Of a stretch of 64,000 nucleotides of DNA, positions 30,801-39,020 are shown piece after piece. The number at the start of each line of letters is the position of its first letter. Within the stretch, counting starts at the first letter, position 1. The notes under the pieces were generated by a model. The model was not told the origin of the DNA, did not search any database, and saw only the letters and a list, made by a program, of their open reading frames with translations. Source of the DNA: Pedosphaera parvula Ellin514 (lineage in GTDB: Bacteria > Verrucomicrobiota > Verrucomicrobiia > Limisphaerales > Pedosphaeraceae); assembly GCF_000172555.1 (NCBI RefSeq), contig NZ_ABOX02000021.1, positions 45,552 through 109,551 on the forward strand, in the 5' to 3' direction. A program made the position numbers and the translations under genes.

Positions 30801-32142
30801 ACGCAGTGGCGGTTGAGCCGGTCCGAGTGAAGACGAACTCGCCGTTATTCGCGGTTCCTTCGACAGCATAAGGCTTGTTGGTTGAGCTGATGGAAACGAT
30901 TGGGAGCGTGTTGGTGTCGTTGTCTGTTATCGTGACGATGGCAACCTGAGGCGTTGCGAGACTCGCACCGGGGGCACTGGTCAGCGTGACGACGACCGTT
31001 TCGGCGAGTTCGACCGAGGCTTCGTTCACCGGCACGACCGGGACGTCCACGAAGGTGGCTCCGGCGGGAATCGTGACGGAATTGCCAATGGGCGTGTAAT
31101 CGGTCGGAGCACTGGCGGTGCCGGTCACCTGGAAATTCACGATCTGGGCATTCGTCCCGCCAACGCGGGAAAAGCGGAAGTTGCCGGGAGTGGGACCGGT
31201 TTCGGAGGCAGTAGGAACTGTGGCAGTAACACTGATCGTCGAAGCGTCATCGTCCAGAATCGTGTACGTGTGGACTTTGATGGCATCGAGGGTGGCATTG
31301 GTGGGATCAACCAAAGCGAGACGTATGGTTTGGTTGGGCTCGAGGATGGTGTTGTTAATGATCGGCAGGGGAATGGATTTTGCCTGTTCACCGGGATTAA
31401 ACGTCAGTGTGTCGGGTACGAAGGCGTAGCGGCTGGCTGGGGCGGTGCCGCCGATGCGGATGTAATTGACCGTAACCGGCACGGAGGAAGTTGCGCTGAG
31501 GGTGACGCTCACGCCGGGGGAGAGGCTTTCCGGCGCACTTGAGGTGGCGAAGGAGAAGCCGACGGCAGGGACGTTGTAGGTATCGTCGTCGAGGATGGTC
31601 ACTTGCGCGGATTGCTGGGAGCTGAAGTTGTAATTCGCGCTGGGGACAAAAGTGATGATTACGGTTTCATTCGTTTCGAGGTGCAGATCGTCGAAGGGAA
31701 TTACGTCAATGGTCACCGAACTCGAGCCGTCGGGAATCACGATGAAATTGTCGATCGGGACGTAATCCGAGCCGTTGACGGCGGAGCCGCTGATGGCGAG
31801 GTTCACGGTCAGATCGCCGTTGACGACGGAGCCGCGTGAGATGAGAAACTCGCCGGTGTCAACGCCGGGCTCGGAGGCGGTGTCATCCACCGCGGTTATG
31901 GTCAGTGTGGGTTTCTGGGCGTCGCGGATGACAACGGTGGCGTTTCCCGGCGTGCCGACGCTGTAGTTGGTGTTGCTGGCCAGGGTCACGATAACGGATT
32001 CATCGCCTTCCAGCAGGGTGTCGGCGAGGGGAGTTAACGTGATGTCAGCGGAGGTGCGTCCGGCCGGACTGGTTACCGTACCGCTCAGCGCCGTATAGTC
32101 CGTGCCGCTGGTGGCGGTGCCGCCGACGGTGTAGTTCACCAC
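27898..32142 (-). CDS. C-terminal part of frame-broken Calx-beta/LamG giant
   Basis: 1,414 residues, in a different frame from the piece upstream but continuing its third Calx-beta domain. It has six further Calx-beta domains, each marked by a G.A..G.DY block (for example ISGSAVNGSDY, VTGTASAPTDY, ISGTASNGVDY), a Ca2+-binding beta-sandwich found on surface and secreted proteins. Then a PKD-like region, a LamG/concanavalin-type domain (FGLRSKTFDARSHG, EWQHLALTW, WNGLLDDIRVYSRP), another PKD-like region, a last Calx-beta and a C-terminal DFDHDGLINFGEYALNRD module. The apparent start is GTG in the middle of a domain with no visible ribosome site, so it is probably not an independent gene. Confidence 0.85.
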   Translation of the reverse strand: MVNYTVGGTATSGTDYTALSGTVTSPAGRTSADITLTPLADTLLEGDESVIVTLASNTNYSVGTPGNATVVIRDAQKPTLTITAVDDTASEPGVDTGEFLISRGSVVNGDLTVNLAISGSAVNGSDYVPIDNFIVIPDGSSSVTIDVIPFDDLHLETNETVIITFVPSANYNFSSQQSAQVTILDDDTYNVPAVGFSFATSSAPESLSPGVSVTLSATSSVPVTVNYIRIGGTAPASRYAFVPDTLTFNPGEQAKSIPLPIINNTILEPNQTIRLALVDPTNATLDAIKVHTYTILDDDASTISVTATVPTASETGPTPGNFRFSRVGGTNAQIVNFQVTGTASAPTDYTPIGNSVTIPAGATFVDVPVVPVNEASVELAETVVVTLTSAPGASLATPQVAIVTITDNDTNTLPIVSISSTNKPYAVEGTANNGEFVFTRTGSTATALPVSFTVTGTAGNGVDYATLPNVITIPVGKSTFTLPVTPLTDNLVEGEESVIVTLTDNSSYQVLYPSCATVIIQDNQQSVRLEATDFAASKVGPDPGEFTFSRFGSTNTDLKVFYAISGTASNGVDYFAITNFFIIPAGQLTNTLPIIPHSDYVPKGPVTLTLTLLSNPAYTISSPAGGTVIIDDNMPMLELIGTSTNASENGEQPGIITIKRRGDPEIDVTAYVTIGGTATFGVDYPPFQTNVLFCCGVTSIDLTISPTNDLVIEGTETVTATLQPNPATYTIIGTSNVLVTIDDVGTNEFPVVNLNSPTTNIVFLTMTGTNAGMILEATATDDGGTNALTYTWTNLTRLDTYAFDNTNAASTAVHFYNNGVYVLQLTADDGQLRTRTNITVVVNADTTLAPDLLYWTLNDGSGTNALDTSGSGRNGVVFGTTNWVANGVAQGALGFGGTNAFVTEATNSHFLNGLKALTLSMWIKSATTNSDRGFISADDSGGTNKTFGLRSKTFDARSHGTNVIEATIPGRKGAARYVSASNVTTNEWQHLALTWTNGSPPTMFINGRQDTPTFPPLIGAGFLTNCLQFIAGKGPADGTNSWNGLLDDIRVYSRPLNASEVAILAAMPPTNLAPVVDAGPDLTVQINLPVEIDPTVSDDGKPNPPALLSNVWTVVTTNPVVFTNPNSPTNTFVFQTLGTNIIRLISDDGQVKVFDDVIVNVTEPTSIYLYASDPDASELGPDEGQFTIQRVGDTGFPLNVYLEYSGIASNGVDCVLLTNIVTLPKDVDTVTLTVTPFLDDRTEGDEPLIANVVSNVAYTIVSGTATVTIHDSPYGVWTIAHFSLEELTFPLLSGARADFDHDGLINFGEYALNRDPKAGETNAPVATAIEVDPRDGQPHITVAYQRRFQPTDVLYGIFISNDLFSWNTGTNYLEELKVTDDGNGLTETVKLQIIAPYSTSTNQFINLRIWQPQQ

Positions 32143-35100
32143 GAGATTGTCCGGCGATATCGCCGACGCGCATTACGGTGAACCGGCCGGAAGTCGAAGG
32201 TTCAGCTGCGGTGCCGGTCGGATAAATCGTCACGGTGGTAAAGTCATCGTCCACAATCGTAATGGTGGCTGGATTACCAGCGATGGCGTAAGTGGAGTTG
32301 GCGCTGATGGTGACGCGGACGGTTTCGTTTGATTCCACCAGGGTGTCATCGATGGTGCGGAAATTGACGGTGGCGGTGCTGCTTCCCGCTGGAATGATCA
32401 CCACGCCAAGGAGAGTTTGGTAATCCACGCCCGGGGTGGCGGTGCCGCTTACTGCGTAGTTGACGGTTAAATCGTTTTGCGTGCTGCCGGTGCGGGTGAA
32501 GGTGAACACGCCGCCGTTCGGATCGTTTTCAATTACCGTATCGCCACCGGAACTGGCGAGGGCGGTGACGGCGACCTTGGGCAAGGGCGTGTTGTCGTCG
32601 TCGAGAATGGTGATGGTGGCTTCACTGAGCGAGGCGTTGACGTAATTGGTGTCTTCCAGGACAGAGAAGGTGACGGTTTCCGGACCTTCGACAGTGTTGT
32701 CGTTGACGACGTGGAAGGCGATTTGCACCTGATTCGAACCGGGGGGGATGTCAACGAGGTTTGTTCCAGATTGCACCGAAACGAGGTTTGTTCCAGATTG
32801 CATCTGGCCGAGTGTGTAATCACTGCCAAGGGTGGCGGAACCGGAGAGGTAAAAGTTAACCAGCAGGTTGGTTGAGAGGTCGCCGGTGCGGGTGAGGGTG
32901 ACGTATTGCAGGGAACCGTCGCTTTCGGAAATAACATTGGTAGTGGCGGCAAAGCTGACGGCTTGCACGGGAGTGGCAATGAAATCGATGTTGTTCGTGC
33001 CTGCGGTGACCGGGTTGGTCCAGGTGATGTTGGTGAAGGCGTAGCCGTATTTAACGGCGTAGAGGGTGAGATCCTGGGTGACATCAACGATGGTGTAACG
33101 TCCATCGCTATCCGTGTAACCGCCGAAGTAAGTGCCGTTGGTGAGGGTGTTATCGACGCGGACGCCTTCGATCGGCTCGCCATTGGTGTCAAGGACCAGT
33201 CCGCTAACGCGGTAGCCGAGCGGCGAGCCGATGGTGACGACGGCGTTGGCACTGGCGATGCCGCCTTTCATGTCGCTGACGACGCAACGGACCACGTGTT
33301 CACCGGGGGCGGACCATGACTGGGAGGTCCAAGGGAGATTGTTGGTACTGAATTTCAGATCATCGAAGGACCAGGCGTAGGCCAGGATGTCGCCATTGGG
33401 ATCGGAAGCAGTGGCGTGGAAGTGGACGAGTTGGCCGGGTGCGGCATTGGTGGCATCGACTTCAATGGCGAGAACCGGCGGCTCATTGGTGGGGAAGGTA
33501 CCGAGGTTCACCTGCACATCGATCCACGGATTGGTGCCGGTCTGGCCGCGGGCGATGGGCGTGATATGGACTCCGGCGGGAGCATCGGTGTAGGTGCGGC
33601 CAACTACCACGGCAGCATCTTCCTTGCTGTCGTCGCCGGTGGGAGTGCCGGGGGTGGTGTCGAGCAGGTGAGTGCCGCCGGAACTGCCGGCCCAAGGCGA
33701 CCAGTTGAGCAGGACACCATTTTGGAGCCAGGGATTGGATGTGAACTTCTGGCGGAACTCGATCCAGTAGTCGCGCTGGAAATCCTTCCGGACTTTGGCG
33801 GAGTAGAATTGGCCATCGACACGGTTGGGGATATCGAACGCATAGACGCGGTAAAGGCCATTGCTCTTGATATCGTGGACGTAGAGATCCGGCAGCCAGT
33901 CGAGAATGTTTTTATGCATGGCGTTGAACTGGTTGTTGCCGGCGGAGGCGCGGCCCATGGTGTCGTAGATGTTGCCGTATTCGACATGGTTGCCGGGGCC
34001 GATGATGCTGTCGCCATTGGTGGTGGAGGTGTCCCAGAAGTTGGCGTGCCAGAGGCCGTAGTTATGGCCGAGTTCGTGACTCGTAACGCCGACGCCGGGG
34101 CTCTGCAGCCAGACGCCCTTGCCGCCAACATAAGCCAGGCCGCCGAAATTGAAGCCGGGAACGGAGGTAAAAGTAACGATGTCGCGATCATAATTGGCGG
34201 TGTCGTAACCGGCGGCGCGAGCGACGTTGCGGGCATCGGTCAGGAGGCTGACAGCGCCGGCGGTGGAGTACCAGGCTTTGGATTGGGGAAGGGTCAACAA
34301 GGGAGTGACGGTGGGTGTGAGCGTGGTGGTGTTGTAGGAGCCTTCGACGTAGAAGGCGTTGACGGAGTCCATGGTGGCATAAGCGCCGGTTTCGGAAATG
34401 GGCTCGGAGAGGTCGTCAGGAAAATTGACGCGCATGTAAAGGACGTTTTTGGGACCTTGCGTCCAACCGACCACACCGGCACCGGTGCCGCCGGGGATGG
34501 TGCCGGAGCCGCCTTCGGCGGCGGTCAACCGCTGGTTGACGAGCAGGGCGTGGTCAACGCCGCAGAGATGGATGATTTGCCCGCCGATGTCCGCAGTGAC
34601 TTGCTTGTTGCGGTAGGTGGAAGGCTTGCCGGAGACTTGGCAGATTTCGTCGGTGGGGACGAGGCCGGCCTTCTCGGCCGCGAGCACTTCTTCGGGTTCC
34701 AGAATTCGCACGGGATCTTCATGGACTGCGATTTTGCCATCGATGGCAATGCCGTGGATGGGAATGGAAGCCTGTGAGATCTGCGTTTCGCGCCGGCCGT
34801 AAACATAGGCGTCGAAACTTTTCCCGTCGACTTGGACGTCGCGGAGAGTTTTGCTGGTGTTTTGATCGAAATCAGTGGCGACGGCGACATTGAGGGAGCC
34901 GAGCGCGTCCACGCGCTGTTCGAAATGTTGAGTGACGGAGGCGGGCAGCTTCGTTCGCCAAACGGCAGGGACGGTCCATTCGAAGGCTTTCCGGGGGTCG
35001 GTCTTGATCAGGTGGAGCATGATGGTGCGGCGGGCGCGAGCGAGGTTTTCGCCTTCGGCGAGGCTGGCACCGCTGCCGTTGGTGAACTGGTTGACCCAGT

Positions 35101-35356
35101 TGGTAAATTTCCCGAGCACGGGAAGGAAGAGGGGCTCGGGCGCGGCGGCGGCGAGCTGGATGGGTGCGGGATTGGTCGCCGGCGGTGGAGTTGTGACCAG
35201 TGTCGCGGGAGGCGGCGTGGGAGCGGCAGGCTGGGCGACAATTGGGGGGGGAGCAGCGGCGGAATTTGGCTTGGGCGGAGGCGTTGGTCTCCAGAAGAGT
35301 GCGAGAGCGATTACCAATAGGACGAAAAGAACCAAATAAATCTTAAGCTGTTTCAC
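32045..35356 (-). CDS. N-terminal part of frame-broken secreted metallopeptidase/Calx-beta giant
   Basis: 1,103 residues. Signal or anchor (LVLFVLLVIALALFW), a proline-rich linker, a propeptide-like region, then a zinc peptidase domain with SHELGHNYGLWH (about residue 426), the HExxHxxGxxH site of metzincin-type proteases. After it come a PKD-like module (ASDPNGDILAYAWSFDD), a carboxypeptidase-regulatory-like fold (RVSGLVLDTNGEPIEGVRVD) and Calx-beta domains (GSATLGSDYTL, SGTATPGVDYQ). The frame runs off into arginine-rich nonsense after VMRVGDIAG, while another frame continues DNLVVNYTVGG. Joined, the gene would be about 2,486 codons. Likely a secreted protease or adhesin anchored to polymers or cells. 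Confidence 0.85.
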   Translation of the reverse strand: MKQLKIYLVLFVLLVIALALFWRPTPPPKPNSAAAPPPIVAQPAAPTPPPATLVTTPPPATNPAPIQLAAAAPEPLFLPVLGKFTNWVNQFTNGSGASLAEGENLARARRTIMLHLIKTDPRKAFEWTVPAVWRTKLPASVTQHFEQRVDALGSLNVAVATDFDQNTSKTLRDVQVDGKSFDAYVYGRRETQISQASIPIHGIAIDGKIAVHEDPVRILEPEEVLAAEKAGLVPTDEICQVSGKPSTYRNKQVTADIGGQIIHLCGVDHALLVNQRLTAAEGGSGTIPGGTGAGVVGWTQGPKNVLYMRVNFPDDLSEPISETGAYATMDSVNAFYVEGSYNTTTLTPTVTPLLTLPQSKAWYSTAGAVSLLTDARNVARAAGYDTANYDRDIVTFTSVPGFNFGGLAYVGGKGVWLQSPGVGVTSHELGHNYGLWHANFWDTSTTNGDSIIGPGNHVEYGNIYDTMGRASAGNNQFNAMHKNILDWLPDLYVHDIKSNGLYRVYAFDIPNRVDGQFYSAKVRKDFQRDYWIEFRQKFTSNPWLQNGVLLNWSPWAGSSGGTHLLDTTPGTPTGDDSKEDAAVVVGRTYTDAPAGVHITPIARGQTGTNPWIDVQVNLGTFPTNEPPVLAIEVDATNAAPGQLVHFHATASDPNGDILAYAWSFDDLKFSTNNLPWTSQSWSAPGEHVVRCVVSDMKGGIASANAVVTIGSPLGYRVSGLVLDTNGEPIEGVRVDNTLTNGTYFGGYTDSDGRYTIVDVTQDLTLYAVKYGYAFTNITWTNPVTAGTNNIDFIATPVQAVSFAATTNVISESDGSLQYVTLTRTGDLSTNLLVNFYLSGSATLGSDYTLGQMQSGTNLVSVQSGTNLVDIPPGSNQVQIAFHVVNDNTVEGPETVTFSVLEDTNYVNASLSEATITILDDDNTPLPKVAVTALASSGGDTVIENDPNGGVFTFTRTGSTQNDLTVNYAVSGTATPGVDYQTLLGVVIIPAGSSTATVNFRTIDDTLVESNETVRVTISANSTYAIAGNPATITIVDDDFTTVTIYPTGTAAEPSTSGRFTVMRVGDIAGQSRGELHRRRHRHQRHGLYGAERYGNQSGRTHLR

Positions 35357-36105
35357 ATGTCTCCTTCATTGATTACTTTGCTGAGTTACTTCCGAACTTT
35401 CTATTAATCGGGAGGAGCGTATTCAAAGACGTGTGTAGGCGCAATTCTTATTTGTCAGCCGGCCGCATGCAAAGGTGGGCGTTTGGAGGCACACCCTTTG
35501 TGTTTGGGGGCACAGGTGACAGATGCAGGCCTTCGGTTGGCAGGACGTGGTTGTGGAAAGCTCCTAAGGAATTGTTGGCAAAGCAAACTAGATCCCGCTC
35601 ACGCGGTGAGCTACCCAGTATTGATTTCCTGGCGGTGGGATTGGAGTTCCGGGTCCCGTGCGCGGGTGAGCGCCGTGGGTTGGGTTGAGGCAATGCCGAT
35701 TGTAAATCGGCGATACAGCAAAGTCCGCGCTACGGGGCGGCGTTTCCGGATGTTCAGGCTAATCGGGCGACGAAAAAGCTTTTGCGGAAAATCTGCGGGT
35801 GAAACGATTGTTAGCCAGACCAGTGCAAAGTAAAACCACCTACGAAACATGAAAGGAACGCTATGCGCCGTTGGTTTCATGCCAGGCCAATTTTTCTGTG
35901 CCGAAACAAAATTTGCTGCCGGGTCGAATATTTTCGACGCCTTTGCGTCTGAATGGGTTGCACATGAAACCGCGTATCCGAAAAAATGCAACGCCACAAT
36001 CTCGCAAACCCTCGTAAATATTGCGTGAAATCGCGTGGCGAACCTGCGTCCGCCTCCATCCGACGGAACTTAGCACCTTTCGAACGTCCGTACCCGAAAA
36101 ACTCC
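35357..36105. other. 749-base gap with no gene
   Basis: No coding signal on either strand. It holds a small palindrome CCGATTGTAAATCGG followed by GATACAGCAAAGTCCGCGCT at about 35695-35735, which looks like a decayed dispersed intergenic repeat, and a GTGCGCGGGTGAG string at about 35658 similar to units of the repeat region at the right end of the window. Confidence 0.4.
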
Positions 36106-38478
36106 ATGAAATATTTTCATCGAAAAGCCGCTTCCTTTTTCAACATTGCCGTTCTCGTGTTCGCTTCGACTTTGGTGTTTTCGCAAAAGTCGCACGCGCA
36201 GTTTTTTGACTTCGTCCGGGCCATTCCTCAGAATGACTCCACAGGCGCCCCGCTGGCAGGTGGCAACACCACCTTTGCCGATGGTTCTGCCTTCGTGCCG
36301 GACACCGACGTAGCACGCTCGAGTAAATGGGCATGGCGTTCATCCCAAGGGATCGGCGGCATTCTCAGCAGTCTCGGCCCAACCAGTTCGACTCCTCCAA
36401 GCAATACGAAAGAGTTGGTGACCACCGTCTCCGGTCTGAAACCCAATACGCCGTACACTGTAAAAGTGTTGTACTGGGAGAGTTCAAACTGGGGCGTTCG
36501 CGCCGGGCTTACTTATGCCAACGGCACACGGACCAACGCCTGGTTCGATACCAATTCGACCGCTGTGGTCAGCGCTGATCTTTTGCCATGGAAAACGCTG
36601 CCTTCCATTTGGAGCGAAAGCGGCCGAACTCTCTACGCGGGATCCCTTGGCACTGCGACAGCCAATGCCAACGGTCAGGTTAAAGTATTTGTTCACGACC
36701 TGCCCAGCGCCGACTCGAACACTCGCACCTGGTATCAAGGCGTGGCGATAGCGGAAGTGATCGCTGCGGCACCGCACGTGGTCGACACAGCCTCAGCCGG
36801 AACCCATTTCAGTCGTGGAGTCCATGCCCAGGCTCTCGCCGACATCACGATTGATCGTGGTGAATATTGGGTCGGCATTCCGAAGGCTCTGGAAGTGGCG
36901 CGTGGAGCGGCGATTCGTGGCGTGGCAACCGGAATTGCGGCCGAACTCTATGACTGGCGCGTACGCAACGGACAAGCTCGTCCTCCAACGCTGCAGTTCC
37001 TTCGCTACAGTCGCGATTTCGATGCGGAGCTGTTCATGGGCGTGAACATGCGCGGTTTTGTCCAGCCAAATCCTGCCGGCGGATTTCTTTACTACGACAC
37101 AAATGCCACTTCGCTTGCGACGGCAGCGGCCGATTGGGTGCGTTATGTGAATCACATTGTTCCCACGTATCGACAAGGCGACTCGATTACGAATTCCCGT
37201 GATGCCGCGATTCTCAATTCGTTAACCTGGAGTTCCACTGTCCCGGGTGATTCTTTTGACACATTGTTGAATTCCGCCGAGCCGGCTGTGCCGCAGGTCA
37301 AATACTGGGAAATCGGCAATGAACCGACCGTTGGAACGACTGCTTACAACGTGAGCAATAGTTACACGCTGACGGCCACGATCTATTACCCGCGTTACAA
37401 AGCCATCACTCAAGCGATGAAGGCGGAGAATCCGAATGTGAAAGTCGGCCCGACCATAATCGATGGTTCCCGTGAAGGATCGCAGCTGACCTCGATTGCT
37501 TCCGACCTTTCGTGCCCCATTGATTTCGTCGCTTATCATCCCTATGAAAGGATGGGACAGCTCACCGATCCGACTCAACTCACCCGTTACCTCGGAAGCG
37601 TGTGGTCGCGACAGTCGCAATTTCTAAACGGTATTAAGCAGGTTCTGTCGGACAACGGTCGCGATCCTTCCGCGACCGAATACGCAGCCACCGAAGTCAA
37701 CGTGAGCTACTGGGATACAAACGACACCGAGAAGGAAGCAAGAATGGCCCACGCGCTCGGTACGGTGGAGACGGTCTTTACTCATGCGCGCCTGGGTTTG
37801 GTCGCTTCGCATTATTGGATCTGGCCGGCGCACCGTTACGATGGCACCGAGTACCCGTCGTTCAAAGCGTTTCAAAATCTGCGCGATCACATGGGAGACA
37901 CGTTGGTTTCCACCTATGCGTTTCAGGACATTCGGCTTTACATTACGCGCGACAGCCGAACAGGTGAGTTGGCGGTTTGGATTCTGAATTTTTCCAACGA
38001 TCAGGACTCAACGGTTCAGTTGAAATTGCAGAACTTGCCCACTGTTCAAAGCGCAACCTTGCTGCGCCTCCAGGATGTCACAGCTAAAACGACTCTTTTT
38101 TCCTCCAATCTTGCCAGCGACATGCCCGGTGGCCCAAGTGCGCACGTTGATTGGACCTCCACGGACATGACTGGTCAAAACGTCAGCGACATGTCGTTAA
38201 ATCTTCCGGCGGCTACGATCTCATTGCTGGTGATTGAACCCGGTGTTGGATCACTCAAGCCAACTTTTGTTGATCAAACCGGTGAAAAACATTTTGGGGT
38301 GACGTTTGAAGGTTTGCCCCATGCGTCGGACGTGCGCTATAACCTGTGGAGCAGCGACGATCTCGTAACGTGGGAAGTCGTCGGTGAGGCTGAACCTGGT
38401 GAGGTTTCCATCACGGATAATCGTCCTGCAAATGCATCAACCCATAGGTTCTATCGAGTCGAAGCCGTGAATCAGTAA
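36106..38478 (+). CDS. secreted clan GH-A type glycoside hydrolase
   Basis: About 790 residues from the ATG at 36106, chosen because it starts the signal peptide (MKYFHRKAASFFNIAVLVFA...KSHAQ); upstream in-frame sequence is unlike protein. An N-terminal beta domain (about 30-225) precedes a (beta/alpha)8-like core: YWEIGNEPTVG with acid/base E406, VDF.AYHPYERMG, and the nucleophile candidate E530 in ATEVNVSYW, then HYWIWPAHRYDG. A C-terminal beta-sandwich (WILNFSNDQDSTVQLKLQ) and an RFYRVEAVNQ-type tail follow. The two glutamates spaced about 124 residues and the NEP motif fit GH39/GH51/GH44-type retaining enzymes such as xylosidases or arabinofuranosidases. Exact family and substrate are uncertain. 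Confidence 0.82.
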   Translation: MKYFHRKAASFFNIAVLVFASTLVFSQKSHAQFFDFVRAIPQNDSTGAPLAGGNTTFADGSAFVPDTDVARSSKWAWRSSQGIGGILSSLGPTSSTPPSNTKELVTTVSGLKPNTPYTVKVLYWESSNWGVRAGLTYANGTRTNAWFDTNSTAVVSADLLPWKTLPSIWSESGRTLYAGSLGTATANANGQVKVFVHDLPSADSNTRTWYQGVAIAEVIAAAPHVVDTASAGTHFSRGVHAQALADITIDRGEYWVGIPKALEVARGAAIRGVATGIAAELYDWRVRNGQARPPTLQFLRYSRDFDAELFMGVNMRGFVQPNPAGGFLYYDTNATSLATAAADWVRYVNHIVPTYRQGDSITNSRDAAILNSLTWSSTVPGDSFDTLLNSAEPAVPQVKYWEIGNEPTVGTTAYNVSNSYTLTATIYYPRYKAITQAMKAENPNVKVGPTIIDGSREGSQLTSIASDLSCPIDFVAYHPYERMGQLTDPTQLTRYLGSVWSRQSQFLNGIKQVLSDNGRDPSATEYAATEVNVSYWDTNDTEKEARMAHALGTVETVFTHARLGLVASHYWIWPAHRYDGTEYPSFKAFQNLRDHMGDTLVSTYAFQDIRLYITRDSRTGELAVWILNFSNDQDSTVQLKLQNLPTVQSATLLRLQDVTAKTTLFSSNLASDMPGGPSAHVDWTSTDMTGQNVSDMSLNLPAATISLLVIEPGVGSLKPTFVDQTGEKHFGVTFEGLPHASDVRYNLWSSDDLVTWEVVGEAEPGEVSITDNRPANASTHRFYRVEAVNQ

Positions 38479-39020
38479 AAACGCTTTCCTTAATCTCGCG
38501 AAGAACTTTCGGTTTACGGGGTTTTCTATTCCACCGAAAACAGCGAGGGACCTCAATTCGTGTCCCTGGCTGAAGCGTCCCGGCAGCGCTCAAATTAAAC
38601 CGGGCAATTTACTTTGGGAACGCGCCCGAATAATCGGGATAAAAACTGTGAGAAGAGTACCAGTGCGCGTGCTGAGATTCCCAATTTATTGCGCTGCTTC
38701 AATGAAGCGCCGCGAGCCCGTCAATGGCTCCGCAACTTCCGTGCGTCCAAACATCGCCGAGAACTGGTATGAACCGGAGTGATGGTTACACTTCCGAGCA
38801 CTATGGCTTGGAAAATGACAACCCCGATGGACGAGATTATTCGCTTTGTGGATCACTTTGAGTTTCCGAGCTGCGCACAACCATCCTCTCAACACATTTA
38901 TGGCATCGCCAATCGGCTTATCCTCTTTTAAGCTCCTTCCGAACGGGCCGGAAAACATGCCCTTCCACTGGAGTCGGCGCGGTTCAAAACAGTATAGTTG
39001 CCATAAACAAAACTGGAAAA
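38479..39020. other. 542-base gap, nothing recognised
   Basis: Between the glycosidase and the glycosyltransferase. Open frames here are short or antisense to the downstream gene and have no protein-like composition. No repeat family of the window was found in it. Confidence 0.3.

Noticed and set aside
32045..32142. The downstream Calx-beta frame as an independent gene with its own start
   Set aside because: The only start is a GTG inside a conserved Calx-beta strand, with no ribosome site; the N-terminal half fits the frame upstream.
33416..34777. Plus-strand frame opposite the Calx-beta/peptidase gene
   Set aside because: Antisense shadow created by the codon bias of the real gene; glycine- and valine-rich with no recognisable motif.
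35611..35997. Minus-strand 128-residue frame between the Calx-beta and glycosidase genes
   Set aside because: Cysteine-, arginine- and proline-rich without any protein-like pattern, and no start site.
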